A stretch of 63,094 bases of DNA from Chromera velia (Eukaryota; Sar; Chromeraceae): NCBI GenBank assembly GCA_018398765.1, contig JAHBMJ010004204.1, forward strand, positions 64,001 to 127,094, in the 5' to 3' direction. This document shows, piece after piece, positions 34,801 through 47,294 of this stretch. The translations under genes and the position numbers were made by a program. Each line of letters begins with the position of its first letter. Positions within the stretch are counted from its first letter, which is position 1. The notes beneath the pieces were generated by a model. The model did not search any database. It saw only the letters and a program-made list of their open reading frames with translations, and was not told the DNA's origin.

Positions 34801-36994
34801 AAGAGCGAAGAGGACAACTTTCTCTCTCAACACACCGTCAAGAGGATCGCCCTCTTCCTCCTCCTCTCCTTTGCTCCCTCGTCCCCCTTCCTCTTCCCTT
34901 TCCGTGCTGTCAAGACAATCGAAGGCTTTTGTGGGAAGGAAAATTGAGTCTGGGAGATCCTGCCTCCTCAGCATTTGGAACTCTTTCTTCTTCTTCTCTG
35001 CACACCCTCCCTCTCCTAAACGAAACCCTCCCCCCCCTCCCGCCTGGCTCAGAGCCCTCCGCAGCACGTCGGAAGGTGCCCTGGTGTTGGAACCAAAGGC
35101 GGAGCCAGAGTCTCCTCCCTCGGAGTCAGCAAGCATTTCTGCAAAGTTCTGCTGGCGGCAGAAGCCGACCAACTTGCGAGCATCGAGAAAAGCAATTGCT
35201 CCCGAGCGTACGAGTTGGAGCACGCCTCTGAAGTTCTGTAGGCTCTGTGAAATGGTTGTGGTCTGCTTGGACTCTCTCTTTCGATTCAGATTCGCAATTT
35301 CTCTCTCCATCCACTCAGTGCAGATCGTCTTGCCCCTGCTCTGCTGCCCCAGGCATGCCATGGGCCAAAATGCGAAGATGGGTAGGTGGGGGGTGGTGGT
35401 TTGACTCTCTGGTAGACCCAGAGTGGTCCGGGACTGATTGCTCTTCCATTCTATTGACTGGAGAACGGCAGCCATCGTACGGGAGCCTTGGTGTGCATCC
35501 CCTGCGGCCTCTTTGTCCACGACGAGAAGGGAACTTTCGAGCATCGCATCTAGCTTTTTCAGAGAAGAGAGAGACCCCTGGGAGGGTGGGGTGGGGTTTC
35601 CGAGTGCGGGTGGCGGGGGGAGAGGAACAGACTGAGAGAGGCGCCTGACTAGAGGCTCAAGATGTAGCCCCTCTGCCCTTCTCACAAAGCACTCTCTCGG
35701 CCAGCGGTGAGGAGACGCCAGCAAAGAAAGCGTCTCCTCGGCTCTCCAGGGCACTTCCTGGTCTGAAGGAATGTCCACTATGGTCCGCACGTGTTTCATC
35801 AGCCGAGGGAGATCAATCAGGGTGATGCGCCCTTCAGAAAGGAGCTCTCGGAGGTCCTTAGCACGGGAGAGATGTCGTCTTCCGAGAGCCTGTTCTGCAG
35901 AGAGATAAGGCGCCTGCAAACGAAAAAGAAAAAAACAAAACAAAACAAAACAAAACGAAGCAAAATTGGTGAAAGACCCGTTTTGGATACTTCTGAATTT
36001 TTCGCTTGTGTCCTCACTGTTCGAAATACAGCCTGCCGACCTGCTTTGTGGGTGTGCTGCAATCATTTCCCAGACAGAAAAAAGAAATTTGTTTTCTTTG
36101 TGCGTGCCCAACCAGTTCCAAGGAGAGCACAACAGGAAAAGCGGAGGAAAGAGAGGGAATCTGTCAGAGGAAGCCAGAGCAAAGAAGTTCAAGAAAAAAG
36201 AACGCTCGCCTTGAAGCAATGTATGAGCACCTGATAGAAGACCTCTTTGGAGACAGAAAAGGAAAAACTGCTTGGCAAACCGTTGACAAAAATCAACTCG
36301 CGCTTAAGGACAGGTAAGGAAAGAGTCCTATTGCTCCATGCATGCATGCATGCGTGCGTGTCTCCCTGACCTGGGGCTTTGGTGCTTCTTGCTGCAGCGG
36401 TTCCAGAGTCTGTCTCCCCCCATGCAGCTTCTTTAGGAGGGAATTCGATTGCTTGACGTCTGAGAGGGTCGACTCCAGCCGCGCTTTCTCCTTCTTTTCC
36501 CCTCTCACAACGCCCCGCAAGTCCTCCACCATCGCCCTGAGCTTCCCGCAGTCCGAGCGAAGACCCGAATTCTCATGCAAAAGGACCCTGTGGACCTCTG
36601 GCAAGAGCAACAGAGGGGAGGGACTGGAAGGAGAACCTGCGGGTGCCTCCTTTCCAAAGTTCCTCTGACCCACTTCCACCAAGCTCTCCAGCTTCTTCCC
36701 TGTACACCCGGTCGATCTCTCAAGGAACTCAACGAACTTTCTGTTCCTAGCTCTGCATACCCGGAGATTATTCTGGAGATCCGCTTTCTCCACACCCACC
36801 CGGAGAACGTCTGTACGCAGACAGGCGACCTCACACCGAAGCTTTAAGTTCAATTCTTCCAAATTCGACTGAGCCTCCCCCTTCCCTGCAGAGTCTCTTC
36901 TCGGCTGAACGGCTGGGAATTCCCGCAGTCCGGGTTCTGTCCCTCGGCCCTTCTCGGTCGCGTTCTGACCAGGGGGGCGGATGGGGGGGAGCAT
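28828..36994 (-). CDS. Giant coiled-coil / LFWDY-module / leucine-rich-repeat protein, about 2,380 aa
   Basis: Exons: 36371-36994 (ATG at 36994), about 34662-35913, 34289-34398 and 28828-33991. Residues 1-208 are charged and helical (NLEELNLKLRCEVACLRTDV), probably coiled coil. Exon 2 ends with FGWLSKEHPDND...LKRMAAFFELLF. Exon 3 reads VGLFWDYASMFQAPRTVKQA...ALQNMNIIYSHK. It joins in phase 2 to exon 4, RICILRSRGVP...YNLRGWPFFEVCVSSM. The rest of exon 4 is LRR: about 38 near-perfect 28-residue units of the type LPALQTLDLRNNEVGGEGSK, the ribonuclease-inhibitor class, forming a curved solenoid for protein binding. The ATG at 33888 could start a shorter protein, but the RGWPFFE join argues for one gene. 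The exon 2 to exon 3 phases do not match, so that junction is wrong or a microexon is missing. No NB-ARC or NACHT ATPase is seen. Confidence 0.75.
28850..32000 (-). repeat. 84-bp tandem coding repeats (LRR array)
   Basis: Each unit encodes 28 residues. Motifs such as GGCAGCGTGCCTGCCTT and CTCTGCCAACGC return every 84 bp. DNA-level similarity between units is high, so the array probably grew by recent tandem duplication or unequal exchange. Confidence 0.85.
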
Positions 36995-37662
36995 TCTGCG
37001 GGTGGGGGGGGGAAAGCATGCATCGTTTTACATACATGTGATCAACGAGCTTGCACAAAATGCCGAGCTGGTCCATTCACCGCGGGAACTTACATGTTGT
37101 GCGAGTCCATCGGATGTACGTCCTTTCAATGAAGGATGCGGCTGGAATTGATATGGAAGTTTGTGGAGCGTTTCATGAGCAACATGCAGAGCAGTACAAA
37201 AGACCAAACGCAGCAACACGATCCAGAGACCAAGAGCTCTTGTGGTTGGCACTGCTGCAAGCAAGACAGGGAGGGAAGTGAACTTCGATGAAATCATGTA
37301 TATTAGAACTACACATGGCACTGAGTAATTCGTCATCGGACCGTCTGACACGCAACAAGTGAGGTCATAAAGTAACGTCGGAGAAAAAGGTCAGTCAGTC
37401 ACTCACTGGCACGGGACACTGCATGCGATGAGACGCTCGATGTCGCGCGCGCGCCCCGACCTCTGCATGCATGCAGGTGCAGGTGCAAAAAATTATTTTA
37501 AAAAGTCAAAATAAAAAAAAATATTAAGTCAGCCTTGTCGATCAGACATTGCCATGCAGACTGAGCGTGATGCATGATCTCGATCACGACAGATCTTGAG
37601 ACTGTCATGTTACGAGATTCAACCAGTGTGACTGATCTCCAGTAAGTTTTCACTGTGATGAT
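36995..37662. other. Intergenic between divergent loci
   Basis: No gene is supported. A TCGCGCGCGCGCC stretch lies near 37444, and TGCATGCATGCAGGTGCAGG is followed by AT-rich sequence. It probably holds the 5' region of the LRR gene. Confidence 0.45.
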
Positions 37663-37677
37663 CCACGTATATATGAG
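37663..37677 (+). promoter_or_regulatory. TATA-like motif upstream of the broken MYND gene
   Basis: CCACGTATATATGAG matches the motif at 5933 and lies about 190 bp before the ATG at 37868. Confidence 0.42.
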
Positions 37678-37867
37678 TCCATTTGAATCTCAGCAGCAGA
37701 GATTGGGTATTATTAAAACCATATGTTCAGAGCCAGCTGCGTTGGTGGGCCTTCCGAAGTTTTTCTCTGAGAGAGAGGCATCTTTTGCCTGCTCTTCTTG
37801 TCATCCGTCTGCCTGGCAACGTAGGTCGCCGTAACGGTTCCTATCCGACTGATCGAGGTTTGCCGAG

Positions 37868-39614
37868 ATGTCGCGGCAGGTTGTCCTCCATGGTTTACAA
37901 AACAGGACCGACTTGAACTTCATGAAAGGCACGCGAAGAGTGAGAGGGGAGGTTCGAGGTGTCGATTGATGAGCACGGAGTGACAGAGAAAGTCCTCGTG
38001 AAACCTGAAAACCTTTTCTCTCTTCCAAACACGCGTCGGCCTCTTCGAGCCTCACCGAAAACCTACTCTCGTGTGCTGAAACAAGCAGTCCCGTACTCCA
38101 CCGTTCTGCTTGAGAAGGGAAAGTATCATTTGACAAAATATTGCATTGATAAACCGGTCACTCTCAAGGGAGAGACTGAAGACCCCGGGGGTGTTGTATT
38201 CTGCGCAGAGGACCAGGCATGTCTCGGGGTGAAGGTTTCTGGGCGTGTGTCTCTGCAATCGCTCTCTGTAGTTGTCACTCAAAAGAGCCCGAGTGCGGCA
38301 GAGGCGAAGAGCTTTAACTTCCCGTTTACTGTGTTGGATGGTGTTGTCGAGCTATCGCGTTGTTTGATCTCGCTTGAAGCTTGCCCTAATTCCTCTTCCG
38401 GCAGCTACGCGGAGGAGGACCTGGCAGCTGCTATCATAGCGCTTCCTTCGCCAGACAGCCCCGTGAAAACCCGGGTGTACATGGAAGACTGCACAGTGAG
38501 GGGAGGAGTGAGCGCTCAGCAAGGTGCTCATGTGAGAGGAGAACGAGTGGAGGTGACAGGCACCCAGTTCAACGGGGTGTCTGTTGGGACTGGGGCATCT
38601 GTTGAGCTGGTGGGTTCGCGAGTGCATGGAAACGGTCGTTCTGGGGTGAGCTGCAATGGTGGGAAGGGGGTTCATCTGTTGGAGTGCGAGATTTCGAACA
38701 ATGGTTGGGGCCCTGATGAGAAGGGAGTGGGCGTGGAGTGTTGTTCAGGCGAAAATCGGTTGGTCAGCTGTCGGGTGGAGGGGAATAGGCATGGTGTTGG
38801 GGCTTTGGGCGACTCTGAGGCAAATTTCAAATTCAGAATGGAAGGATGTTCGGTTTCCTCCAACAGAGCATTTGGCATCTTGGTGAGATGTAGGAAGAAA
38901 GATGCAGTTGTAGAAATCCTGAAGAACGAATGCAAGTCCAACACTGCGGTCGGCATATTGGTTGCCGAGGCGTTTGCTGGTCGCGGGGTCATCATAGAAG
39001 GAAATAAATGCGAGCTAAATGGCGGAAAGGGCATTCTTGTCGAAATGCTCTTAGGTAAGCGTGACGACACCCTCTTTCTGAAGAACAACTCAGACATTGA
39101 CAATGACCAACTAGGAGAGGCTGAGATGTTCGAGATTGCCTCTGAAATGGGCGGGACGCAGGTCAGCAGCATTTCTGAAATGGTGCAGTATGTAACGGAG
39201 ACGGCGAGGAATCATCCAAAAGTTGCTTGCTTACTGCGAAATCAGGCAAAAAGAGGGAAGTTGATTCCACTGATGAAACCGTTTTCGGATCTTCTCCCCG
39301 CCTTTGCCGGTCGTCTCACTGACGCGGTGGCCAGAAAATGCGCCGTTTGCAAGAAGCACGAGACTCTTTCCCTTGAAGGCCTCGCTGCCGGGGATGCAGC
39401 TGGCAGTGCTCACTCATCCGCTTTCCCACATGTAGAAATGCCCTCTGGCTCTCAGTCTACCAGCCCAGACGGAGACAGAGACGCCGCTGCTAGCGCAATT
39501 GTGAAAATGATGGCTTGCAAGCAGTGCAAATCGGTCTTTTACTGCTCGAAAGTCTGTTAGAAGGCTGACTGGAAGGACCACAAGAAAGTGTGTGGGCCGC
39601 AAAAAGCCAAGTAG
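37868..39614 (+). pseudogene. Beta-helix plus MYND-finger gene with a frameshift and an in-frame TAG
   Basis: ATG at 37868 starts MSRQVVLHGLQNRTDLNFMK...RGEVRGVD and meets TGA at 37967. The frame then resumes, one base shifted, as EHGVTEKVLVKPENLFSL. The pair resembles the small barrel motif (DLN..G..G.V......VKPENL) common ahead of MYND fingers. Next come about 330 residues of short repeats (GVSCNGGKGVHLLECEISNN, GILVRCRKKD, GILVAEAF), typical of a right-handed parallel beta-helix. The MYND finger reads CAVCKKHETL...MACKQCKSVFYCSKVC, then TAG at 39557-39559, then KADWKDHKKVCGPQKAK and a final TAG at 39612. Most MYND fingers have CQ at this place, so TAG is one base change from CAG (Gln). Two lesions suggest a pseudogene; readthrough or assembly error remain possible. 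Confidence 0.72.
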
Positions 39615-42600
39615 GCTCTGTCCAAAGCTGATGCCGCTCTGTGACACCCTCTGTCAATCGACTAAATTAGTTAACAACTTGAACAGTAGACATCACTAGA
39701 CATCAAACTCAAATTCCTCTTTTCGTTTTTGAATGCATAGGAAAGTGTACACAATCATTTAGTAATTAAAATTATGGCATTATTATGCAAAATATATAGC
39801 TAGATATATAGTTTACTAGCTAGCTTCAAGTGAATCGAATCTCAGCTTTCAAGTTTTAACCCTGGCTTCAACCACCTCAATTTATGATTGATTGATTGAT
39901 TGATGCCAAACCCTAGGTGAAGTTAGAACTCCCGGGTGGCGTATACATGCATGGGTCTGTTCAATTATGCCAGCTGCAAGCTAAGTGGACGACAGTTATT
40001 CGAACTTAATCTAATCAATCATTTACTCTAATATGATGAGAAATCATAAAGAGGAGAGAGGGTTGAGAACGTAAGAGCGATATGATGAACTTGCGAACCC
40101 CCAGATCAGAAAAGAAGGCGGATGCAAAGGGTGAGTCACCACGAGTGAAGCGGTCTAATTGAATTAATGCTAACCACTGTAAAAAGCCTTGTTCGGCAGT
40201 CTATCGGGGGTAGACAGAGAGCCGATGAATAAAATCATCTACACACCGGCAGCAGGCTTCATAGGTGCACAGCTTTCTATCAGAGCTACCAATAGGCAGC
40301 CCACCTTACCCGCCCATCGGGTTGTATGTCAGTATGCGTAAAAAAGAAAAGATCGAGCCATCCGTAACCGACAGGGCAGAACGGGGAATGGCAGAGACAG
40401 AAGGAACACCGGAGGACGACTTGCTGCACAGGCGTAAAGCTTCAGAGCGCTTCAGAGGTAAAGCGTGCAGCGTGAGAGAACTGCGTGCATCATTATTTCA
40501 GTACTCCGCCTGTGCGCACGGGATTTTCGCTTTATGAGGCATGCAATGAGTCATTTTCCGGGGCCATCAATCTGTCCGTCGATTGATCACCACGGTCCAT
40601 TCGATATAATCTCTTCGCTGTCCAAGCAACTGAAGCGTGGTTTGCTTTGGACACTATCGATTCTAAGAATTTGAGTGGATCCGATTGCGCGGTTTGAAGT
40701 GGATAGAAAGTCTGCTCTTTGTCTTCGCATCTAGAATTCATCTTGATTGATCGATCGATTTCTCGGATACTTCGAAGATCTTCGTGTTCTTGTGGGCATC
40801 TCCCGGATTGACATTCTTCATCTCTATTCGTAAGTCCAACTATGTTCAGTTGACTTCTCTCTTTCTTCTTCGAATAAGTTTAGGTGCTTCATCTAGATCA
40901 TCCTAAACTTATCGACAGGAGGAAGACAAACATACGGCGGGAGGACGGGAAGTCGCGCTGCAGAGGGGTGAGTCTAGCAAGGAGGGGAAGTGGGAGGAAG
41001 ATTGCCCATCATCCTCAGAAGCCTTCATGCATTCCTTTGCAACTGTCTGTCTCACCTTGCCCTTAAAGAAAAGTGAGCCGGTGCCTTGTGCCCTACGACC
41101 ATTCTGCCCGCCTTGGGAAGACAGATCGGGCTCGACCCTCAGCGAGCGGACAGAAATCAAATCAGCCCAATGAAGCAGCCTGTCTGTAGACTTTGTGAAT
41201 TGTTGGCAGCAGTTATTCTTCCAGGCACGCAACATAGCTGCAGGAATAGTGTGTGTTGTGATGGAAAGAGAGTGCCACCAGTCAGCCACGCGGGAGCAGA
41301 GAAGGGCTTTGCAGGGAAAAAGACCAAGGATGCAAAGAGAGGGCAGGCGGAGGCTGCGAGCAGACAAATGACCACACCAACGGGCAAACCGAAGCTGCAA
41401 AGCATCAAGAGCGATTATATATTCAACTAGACTTCAATATTACTCAACTCATTAATTTATATTCTAACATGATCAGAACTGCAGTCACCAACTCACTGTA
41501 CTGGTCACTGACTCACCGTATTAATTGGTATTATAATCTGCTAGTTAGTTATGTAAATTCTATTAATTATTTTCAGGTTATCTTAGTATAAATTTAATTA
41601 AAATTAAATTTTTAAGAAAATTTGTAATAATGATGCCTAGAATGATGTTAGTAATGACGGATTCCACTTTAATACCAGTGTTTATTATACCTTAGCAATC
41701 AATCAATCAATACCCTAGATTATATTACCTTACAAAACGGGGGTAATTAAATTTTAATGTCCGCGGAACTTGAATTTAGAGGCTTAAAATTTAATGTGGA
41801 ATATGTTTTTTTAAATATGCATGATTAAGTTAAGTTCGATGTACAAGTCTAAAAAGCACTTCTCTGGTGAATTCAAAATGCATATACCGGCGCACTCCGG
41901 CGCCAGCCAGCCAGGAACCCTCGTCGAGGATGTACCAGCTTGGCGAAGTACACTGGCAGGTCATTCGGCATGACGCTGAGTGACGAAATTTTTCGATCGA
42001 GCGAATGGTTGAGCGAATGACGAGCGAGGAGCCCTTTCATCAAGAGCAGCTTGTCGAAATAATCAAATGTTCGACCAATCGGCAGTCTTTTCTCTCGCTC
42101 TCTTTGTTTGAACGATCAAAAGGTACTAAACAGATCCGACACATGGGCCAACGGTACGTTTGCACAATTCGTTCCACAGACCGCCCACAGCCTGTGAGAC
42201 GTGAAACGAAACGACAATGAATGACTTCGATCTATGCGAATTAAAGGAGCGATTAAGAAACGAGTTTTGCACATGCATGATCGAGCGTCCATCGACTCCA
42301 AGTTCCCCCCCCCTCCCCTTCTTCCCTTGCCCTTGCAAAGCTATTTCACAAATGATGATTGGATGTGTGCATGCATGTATGCGTGCCTTCACTCCCTGAA
42401 TTTCCGTGCCTGCTTGCACGCATCCATGCAGCCAGACAAAGGACCCCGCTTGCGTGAAGTTTCCTACCGGAAAAAACACGCACGGAGGGTATGCGCAGCG
42501 GTTATACACCGCCTCAGACAGAGCATGCATGCGTCGACGGATCTTGCAGTCAAAACTCTCCTCGGCAATTCCATTTGAAATTCAGGTGTTTGAATTTGTC

Positions 42601-43176
42601 TTTTCACACGAATGCCAGCGAAACAACCAGACCGGCTCCGTCTCTCATTCTGGATGTGGAGGAAGAGAAGGGAAGAAAGGAGTCACACCCAGCCGGCCAA
42701 GCAGGAAGGTAGCCAGCAGGCATGCACAACCTTCTTCAATCAAGTAATATTCCTTCCCTTCTCGGTCCGTCTTTCCTTTCCTTTCCTTCTTTCTTTCGCC
42801 TCTTTTCATTCTTCATCTCCACGCGTGTAAGGCCTTCCCCGTGCAAACAGCTCCCTCCCCATCAGTCCCTCACGGCAGAGGGGCTCTCTTCGGGGTTCCT
42901 TCCGTTATTCTCCTCCTCTTGGTACCTGCATGCATGCAGTCGTCCACCCATATGCATGTCCATTCGTTTCTTCAGTTCGTTCACTCATTCATCAACTCAT
43001 CCATCCGTCCATTAATCTCTTCATACATGTATTCACTAATTCATTCACCCATTCGTTCTCTCATCCATCCACCCATTCGTTCATTCAGTTCATTCATTTA
43101 TTCATCCATCCATCATTTGATTCATGCATATCTTCAACCGCTCAACAGGTGAGTTCAGGGGGCGAGAGAACATACC

Positions 43177-43213
<37 letters not shown>

Positions 43214-43350
43214 TGCGTGTGTGTGTTTTTCGGTTCTGCAGTCTTTCTGTCAGCCTGCACGACCCAGTCCAATCGTTTCTCTGTACGGCTGCGTGGCTGC
43301 TGTTTCCCTCCTACCTGGCTGGTTCAGCAAGTCTCATAGCAGAATCCATG
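39615..43350. other. Long intergenic stretch, no supported gene
   Basis: AT-rich blocks (39650-40100, 41420-41900) alternate with more GC-balanced ones (40260-40560, 40900-41400, 42200-43150). The balanced blocks carry open frames on both strands, for example 40265-40537 (+) and 40909-41400 (-), without domains or consistent splicing. (CATT)n and TC/GT repeats occupy 42960-43220. Confidence 0.4.
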
Positions 43351-45113
43351 CTAAGCCTTCCTTCCTTCCTTATGTAGAGACAGCCAGTCCCCCTGAGTGG
43401 ATGTCTTCCCCATCTGTACGTCTGAAGGAAGCCTTTCCAGAAAAATCAAAGCGCAGTCGAGAGGAGGACACACACACAAACACACCACGCAGAGCAAAAA
43501 GAGAAAAAAGAAATGTCCAACAAACACACAAGACGACCAAGCATGCCGAGCTACCCACCCACCCACCCACCAGCATTTCCGGACTCCCTCTTCCCATCGG
43601 CCCTTCCGCTTGCTTCCTGCAGAGATAGATAGACAGAATACTCATACATCATTAATAAATGCCCATCCATACATCTGCAGGGGAAAAGAATAAGTGTTCC
43701 GTCCTCCGTCTCCGTCTCTTTTCTCTTTGTCCTTTTATCTCATTATTTTTCCTCCCCCTCTGACTTGCTTGATTTTCCACTCACTCGCTTCGTTTCCGGC
43801 TGGCTGAGAGAAAAAAATCTGGTACCCCATTCTGAAAAGGATAATACCCAAACAGTGCAGTCAAGGAATGGACAGCAGCTTGAGCCTTGCAATAGCAAAC
43901 CAATCTGGTGTGTGTTTCTGTCTCTGCTTGTCTTTTAAACAAAAACCGTACGTCGGGTGCTGCACCCTTACCGCTTGCCGAAGTGAAGACCCCCTCCCCG
44001 TCCTGCTTGCCATCCTTCCACCCGCCCTCGTAGCTCCTCCCGTCCAACCAGGTGAACTTTCCATACCCGTCTTTCCTGCACTCACTCGTCATGCACCGAG
44101 GGGGCAAATGAAGCTTTTCCTTCGGGGGAAAAAGCCTCTTGTTCTTCAGCTACATTTGTTGAAACTGTTCTTTTTCTTTGCTTCTGAGAGGAGAGACAAG
44201 AAGCTTCGACTGGAGGGAGAGAGAAGGCAGTACCTGAATACTTTGGAGCGATTTCTTTCTTTCTGTGGCTAGAGAGTTGGTTCACGACATTAATTCTTTC
44301 AGTCTCCTCCCCACTTCTGCTGCCTGACCGCACGTGCATCTCGTCTTGTTTTTTCGCTCCCGCCTCCCTGATGAGCAACTGACGGAGGAAGACAGAAGGA
44401 CCCCCTGGAGTCCTCTGTCCTTATCTACATCTTTCCTTCTGTCTGCACGCCTGGATGCTGCGTCTGCCCATCCACCCATTTCCTATCGTGAGTCTTCATC
44501 CCACCCTCGTCTGTTCGCACAGGCTGCTTTTACACGACTGCTCAGACATATCGGTATGCAATGAGACGAAATGAATGCCCCCCCACCGACCCACCTGTCA
44601 TGAACGTAGTCTCCCTCGTAGCACTTGCCGTCGGGCCAGGTCATCTTTCCCTTGCCGTGCATTTTGTTGTGCTCCCACTGCAAGCGGGAAAGCAAGCACG
44701 CAAGCAAGAAGTAGCAATTGAATCAAACAGACATATCACGCGCCAGCCACTGGATGGTGATGCTACTTCTTGAGAGAGGTTGGCTCCTTCCCGCTTTTCG
44801 ACGGTCTGTGAATAGTTCATCCGCTTGTCCCTCCATGTCTTGTCCTGTCGTGTGTGTTTTGTGTATACTGCTTGTTGCTTTTTCTCCCTCCACGATTTCC
44901 TTGCTTTCCTCCCTCCCAAAAAGAGAAGCGTCAAATAAGCCCCGGATTGACGAAGCGACACCGCCGACACGAAGCGGCCCACCTGTCCTGTGTACACCCT
45001 CCCGTCGTTCCACTTGTACGTCCCCTCTCCGTGAATGTCCGAGTCTACAAAGGAGCCTTTGAACTTGGACCCGTCGGCCCACACAAACTCTCCCTGCCCG
45101 TTCTTCTTGCTGT

Positions 45114-45150
<37 letters not shown>

Positions 45151-46597
45151 AAGTTACTCACTCGTCCACTCGCGCACTTATTCTCTTTCTCACCGACTCA
45201 CGCACTCACTCACTCGTGCACTCACGCACGCTCTCACGAACTTACTCACGCACGCACTCCCTCACTCTTGTACATACCAATTGAACAGCAAAGCGCAAGA
45301 GAATGGAGGAGGAAAACATGCAAAAGAAGGGGAGCAAGATGTGAAGGCATGAAGGCATACTTGCAGAGACCTTGTGTAGAGCCACCCTACCCTCCCTGCC
45401 TGATTTGCTGCCTGCCTGCCTGCCTGCCAGACTCACGCATATTCTCCGGTGAATCTGGACCCGTCGGCCCACTGTTCCTTCCCCTTTCCCTGCATCAGGT
45501 CGTCCACCCACTCGCCCTCGTAGCTGCAAGCAAGTTCATACACACAACAAAAAAGTGCAACAAACTCCAGGAAACAGGGAGGCAGACAAGCCGGCAGGTA
45601 GGCAGGAAAGCAAGAAGACAGACAGAGGCGCAGGGGCGTATGCTGAAATTGGCACAGGTAGCCGGAGCAAGAACAACGCACAGTCGGTCAGACTGTCTTC
45701 CTTCCCGAGTGCTCGCTTTTCCCTCTCACCACACCTCAGTGTCACGCAAGGCAGGTAAAACTCCAACTGCTTCCCGTGAGTACAAGAGCCCCCCGAGATT
45801 TGGCAACAAGAAAGAGGAAACATTTTTGTACAACTGCTCAATTGGGAATACGCACAACCCCCCCCGCCCCCCCAAAGTAAGTTCCTCGTGCACTCACCTA
45901 GACCCGTCAGCATGGAGGAACTTCCCAAAACCGTGGGCCTTGTCTGCCCGCCACTGTCCCTCGTAAATTTCACCGTTGGCGTGGTAGAACTTTCCGAAGC
46001 CCTGCAGGCAAGACGGGTGCGTGTGCCCTGTGCGGTTCGGACGAAACATATCCAACTACGGTTTTGAGCCTGGACCGAGGATCCATGAGCGAACAGCCTC
46101 CGCACAGCACCACTATCACATAGGAATGTAGTCAGTGGAAGGCAAACTATTCTGGAAAGCAGGGGGAAACGCTTTTGAAAGGAAGGGAACGCACGGAATC
46201 GCCCAGCCTGACCTGAGCCATGTTGTCGACGAACTGCCCTTCATACCGGCCCCCGTCTGGCCTCACCAGAATGCCCTCGCCCTCTCGAACATTTCCTTTC
46301 CATTGTCCTGTGTAATGGAGACCTTCTGCAGCCACAATACACAAGGTATCTCATCTTCCGTGAAGTCAGCTGCAGCCGTGTTGCGCCGAGAGACCGAGTT
46401 GCAAACAGTGTCAGTTCTTACTTACCCGAAATTTGAATCTGCTCCTTGAAGACAAGTCCCTCGGATCCGAAAAGGGCGGCCTCAGCCTCAGCTGTCGCAC
46501 TCTTCGCAGCTGTTCCTTTTGCCTTGGCGGCTTGCAGAACTTCAATCTCCACCTTCTCCTCCCCCTTCTTTCCGTCCAGACACGCGCACTGTCCCAT
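43351..46597 (-). CDS. MORN-repeat protein with N-terminal acylation motif, about 353 aa
   Basis: Eight exons, all phase-consistent: 46426-46597, 46213-46325, 45898-46001, 45437-45523, 44983-45115, 44595-44677, 43972-44075 and 43351-43616. The start [12 protein letters not shown] has Gly2 for myristoylation and Cys4/Cys6 for palmitoylation, so membrane attachment is expected. About nine MORN units follow: [114 protein letters not shown] and [15 protein letters not shown] closing [12 protein letters not shown] ends the array. MORN proteins act as membrane-linked scaffolds in alveolates, for example in cell-cortex and budding structures. Introns cut within units, not between them. The last exon after KCWW is hydrophobic and low in confidence. 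Confidence 0.85.
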
Positions 46598-47294
46598 CGC
46601 GACTCTTACCCTCAAACTTTCTCTCTTTCGACAGAAAAGGTGCTGCAACCAGGTGTCACAACTTGAGGGCCAAAAGCCGAGCTAGCAAGCTGTTGTAGAC
46701 GGATGTCCCCTCATGTACAGTTGGGAATTCTCAGGACAGGATTCGAGCAGGCTCGATCTGATCTTGTTGCTCGGACCCCCTCCTTCACCAGAGCGACGGC
46801 TTAGTCACGGCTATGTTAAGGCCGTAATAATTAAGGCCCCTGCTGGGACTGAAAACAATGCATAAAGCCTCCATATGCTGCCAAGCTCGATCAATCGATT
46901 TGTTCGTGTGATTTTGACATTCAAGGCACCAACTAATGATTTTCTGAAGGCCGAGGCGGCGAGGCTGCCGAGCTCAGATCATATTGGACGCGTCGAGTTG
47001 GCATGCACCCCATGCACCCTCACAATCTCTCACAAATCCGGCGTATACGCTTCCACCAGTCTGACATGCAATGTCTGACAACGGCACATTATTATACGGT
47101 AGCTGGCGGCTGGCCTGCCTGATCTCTACAAATTTATGGGTTGAGGTTCAAATCCACGAATCCTTCTTCATCCTCCTGAGTCGTTAGATCGAGGTGCTTT
47201 CACTCGAATCGTCCTGGGAAGTCCAGTGCCCAGCAGACATTCATTTTTTTCTTCGGAGACAGCGGTGGCACGGTCCATCTGCCAAGTCGAGCAG
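46598..47294. other. Divergent intergenic region
   Basis: It lies between the MORN gene (-) and the plastid-leader gene (+). No gene is seen, nor the TATA-like motif found at 5933. It must hold both promoters. Confidence 0.45.
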
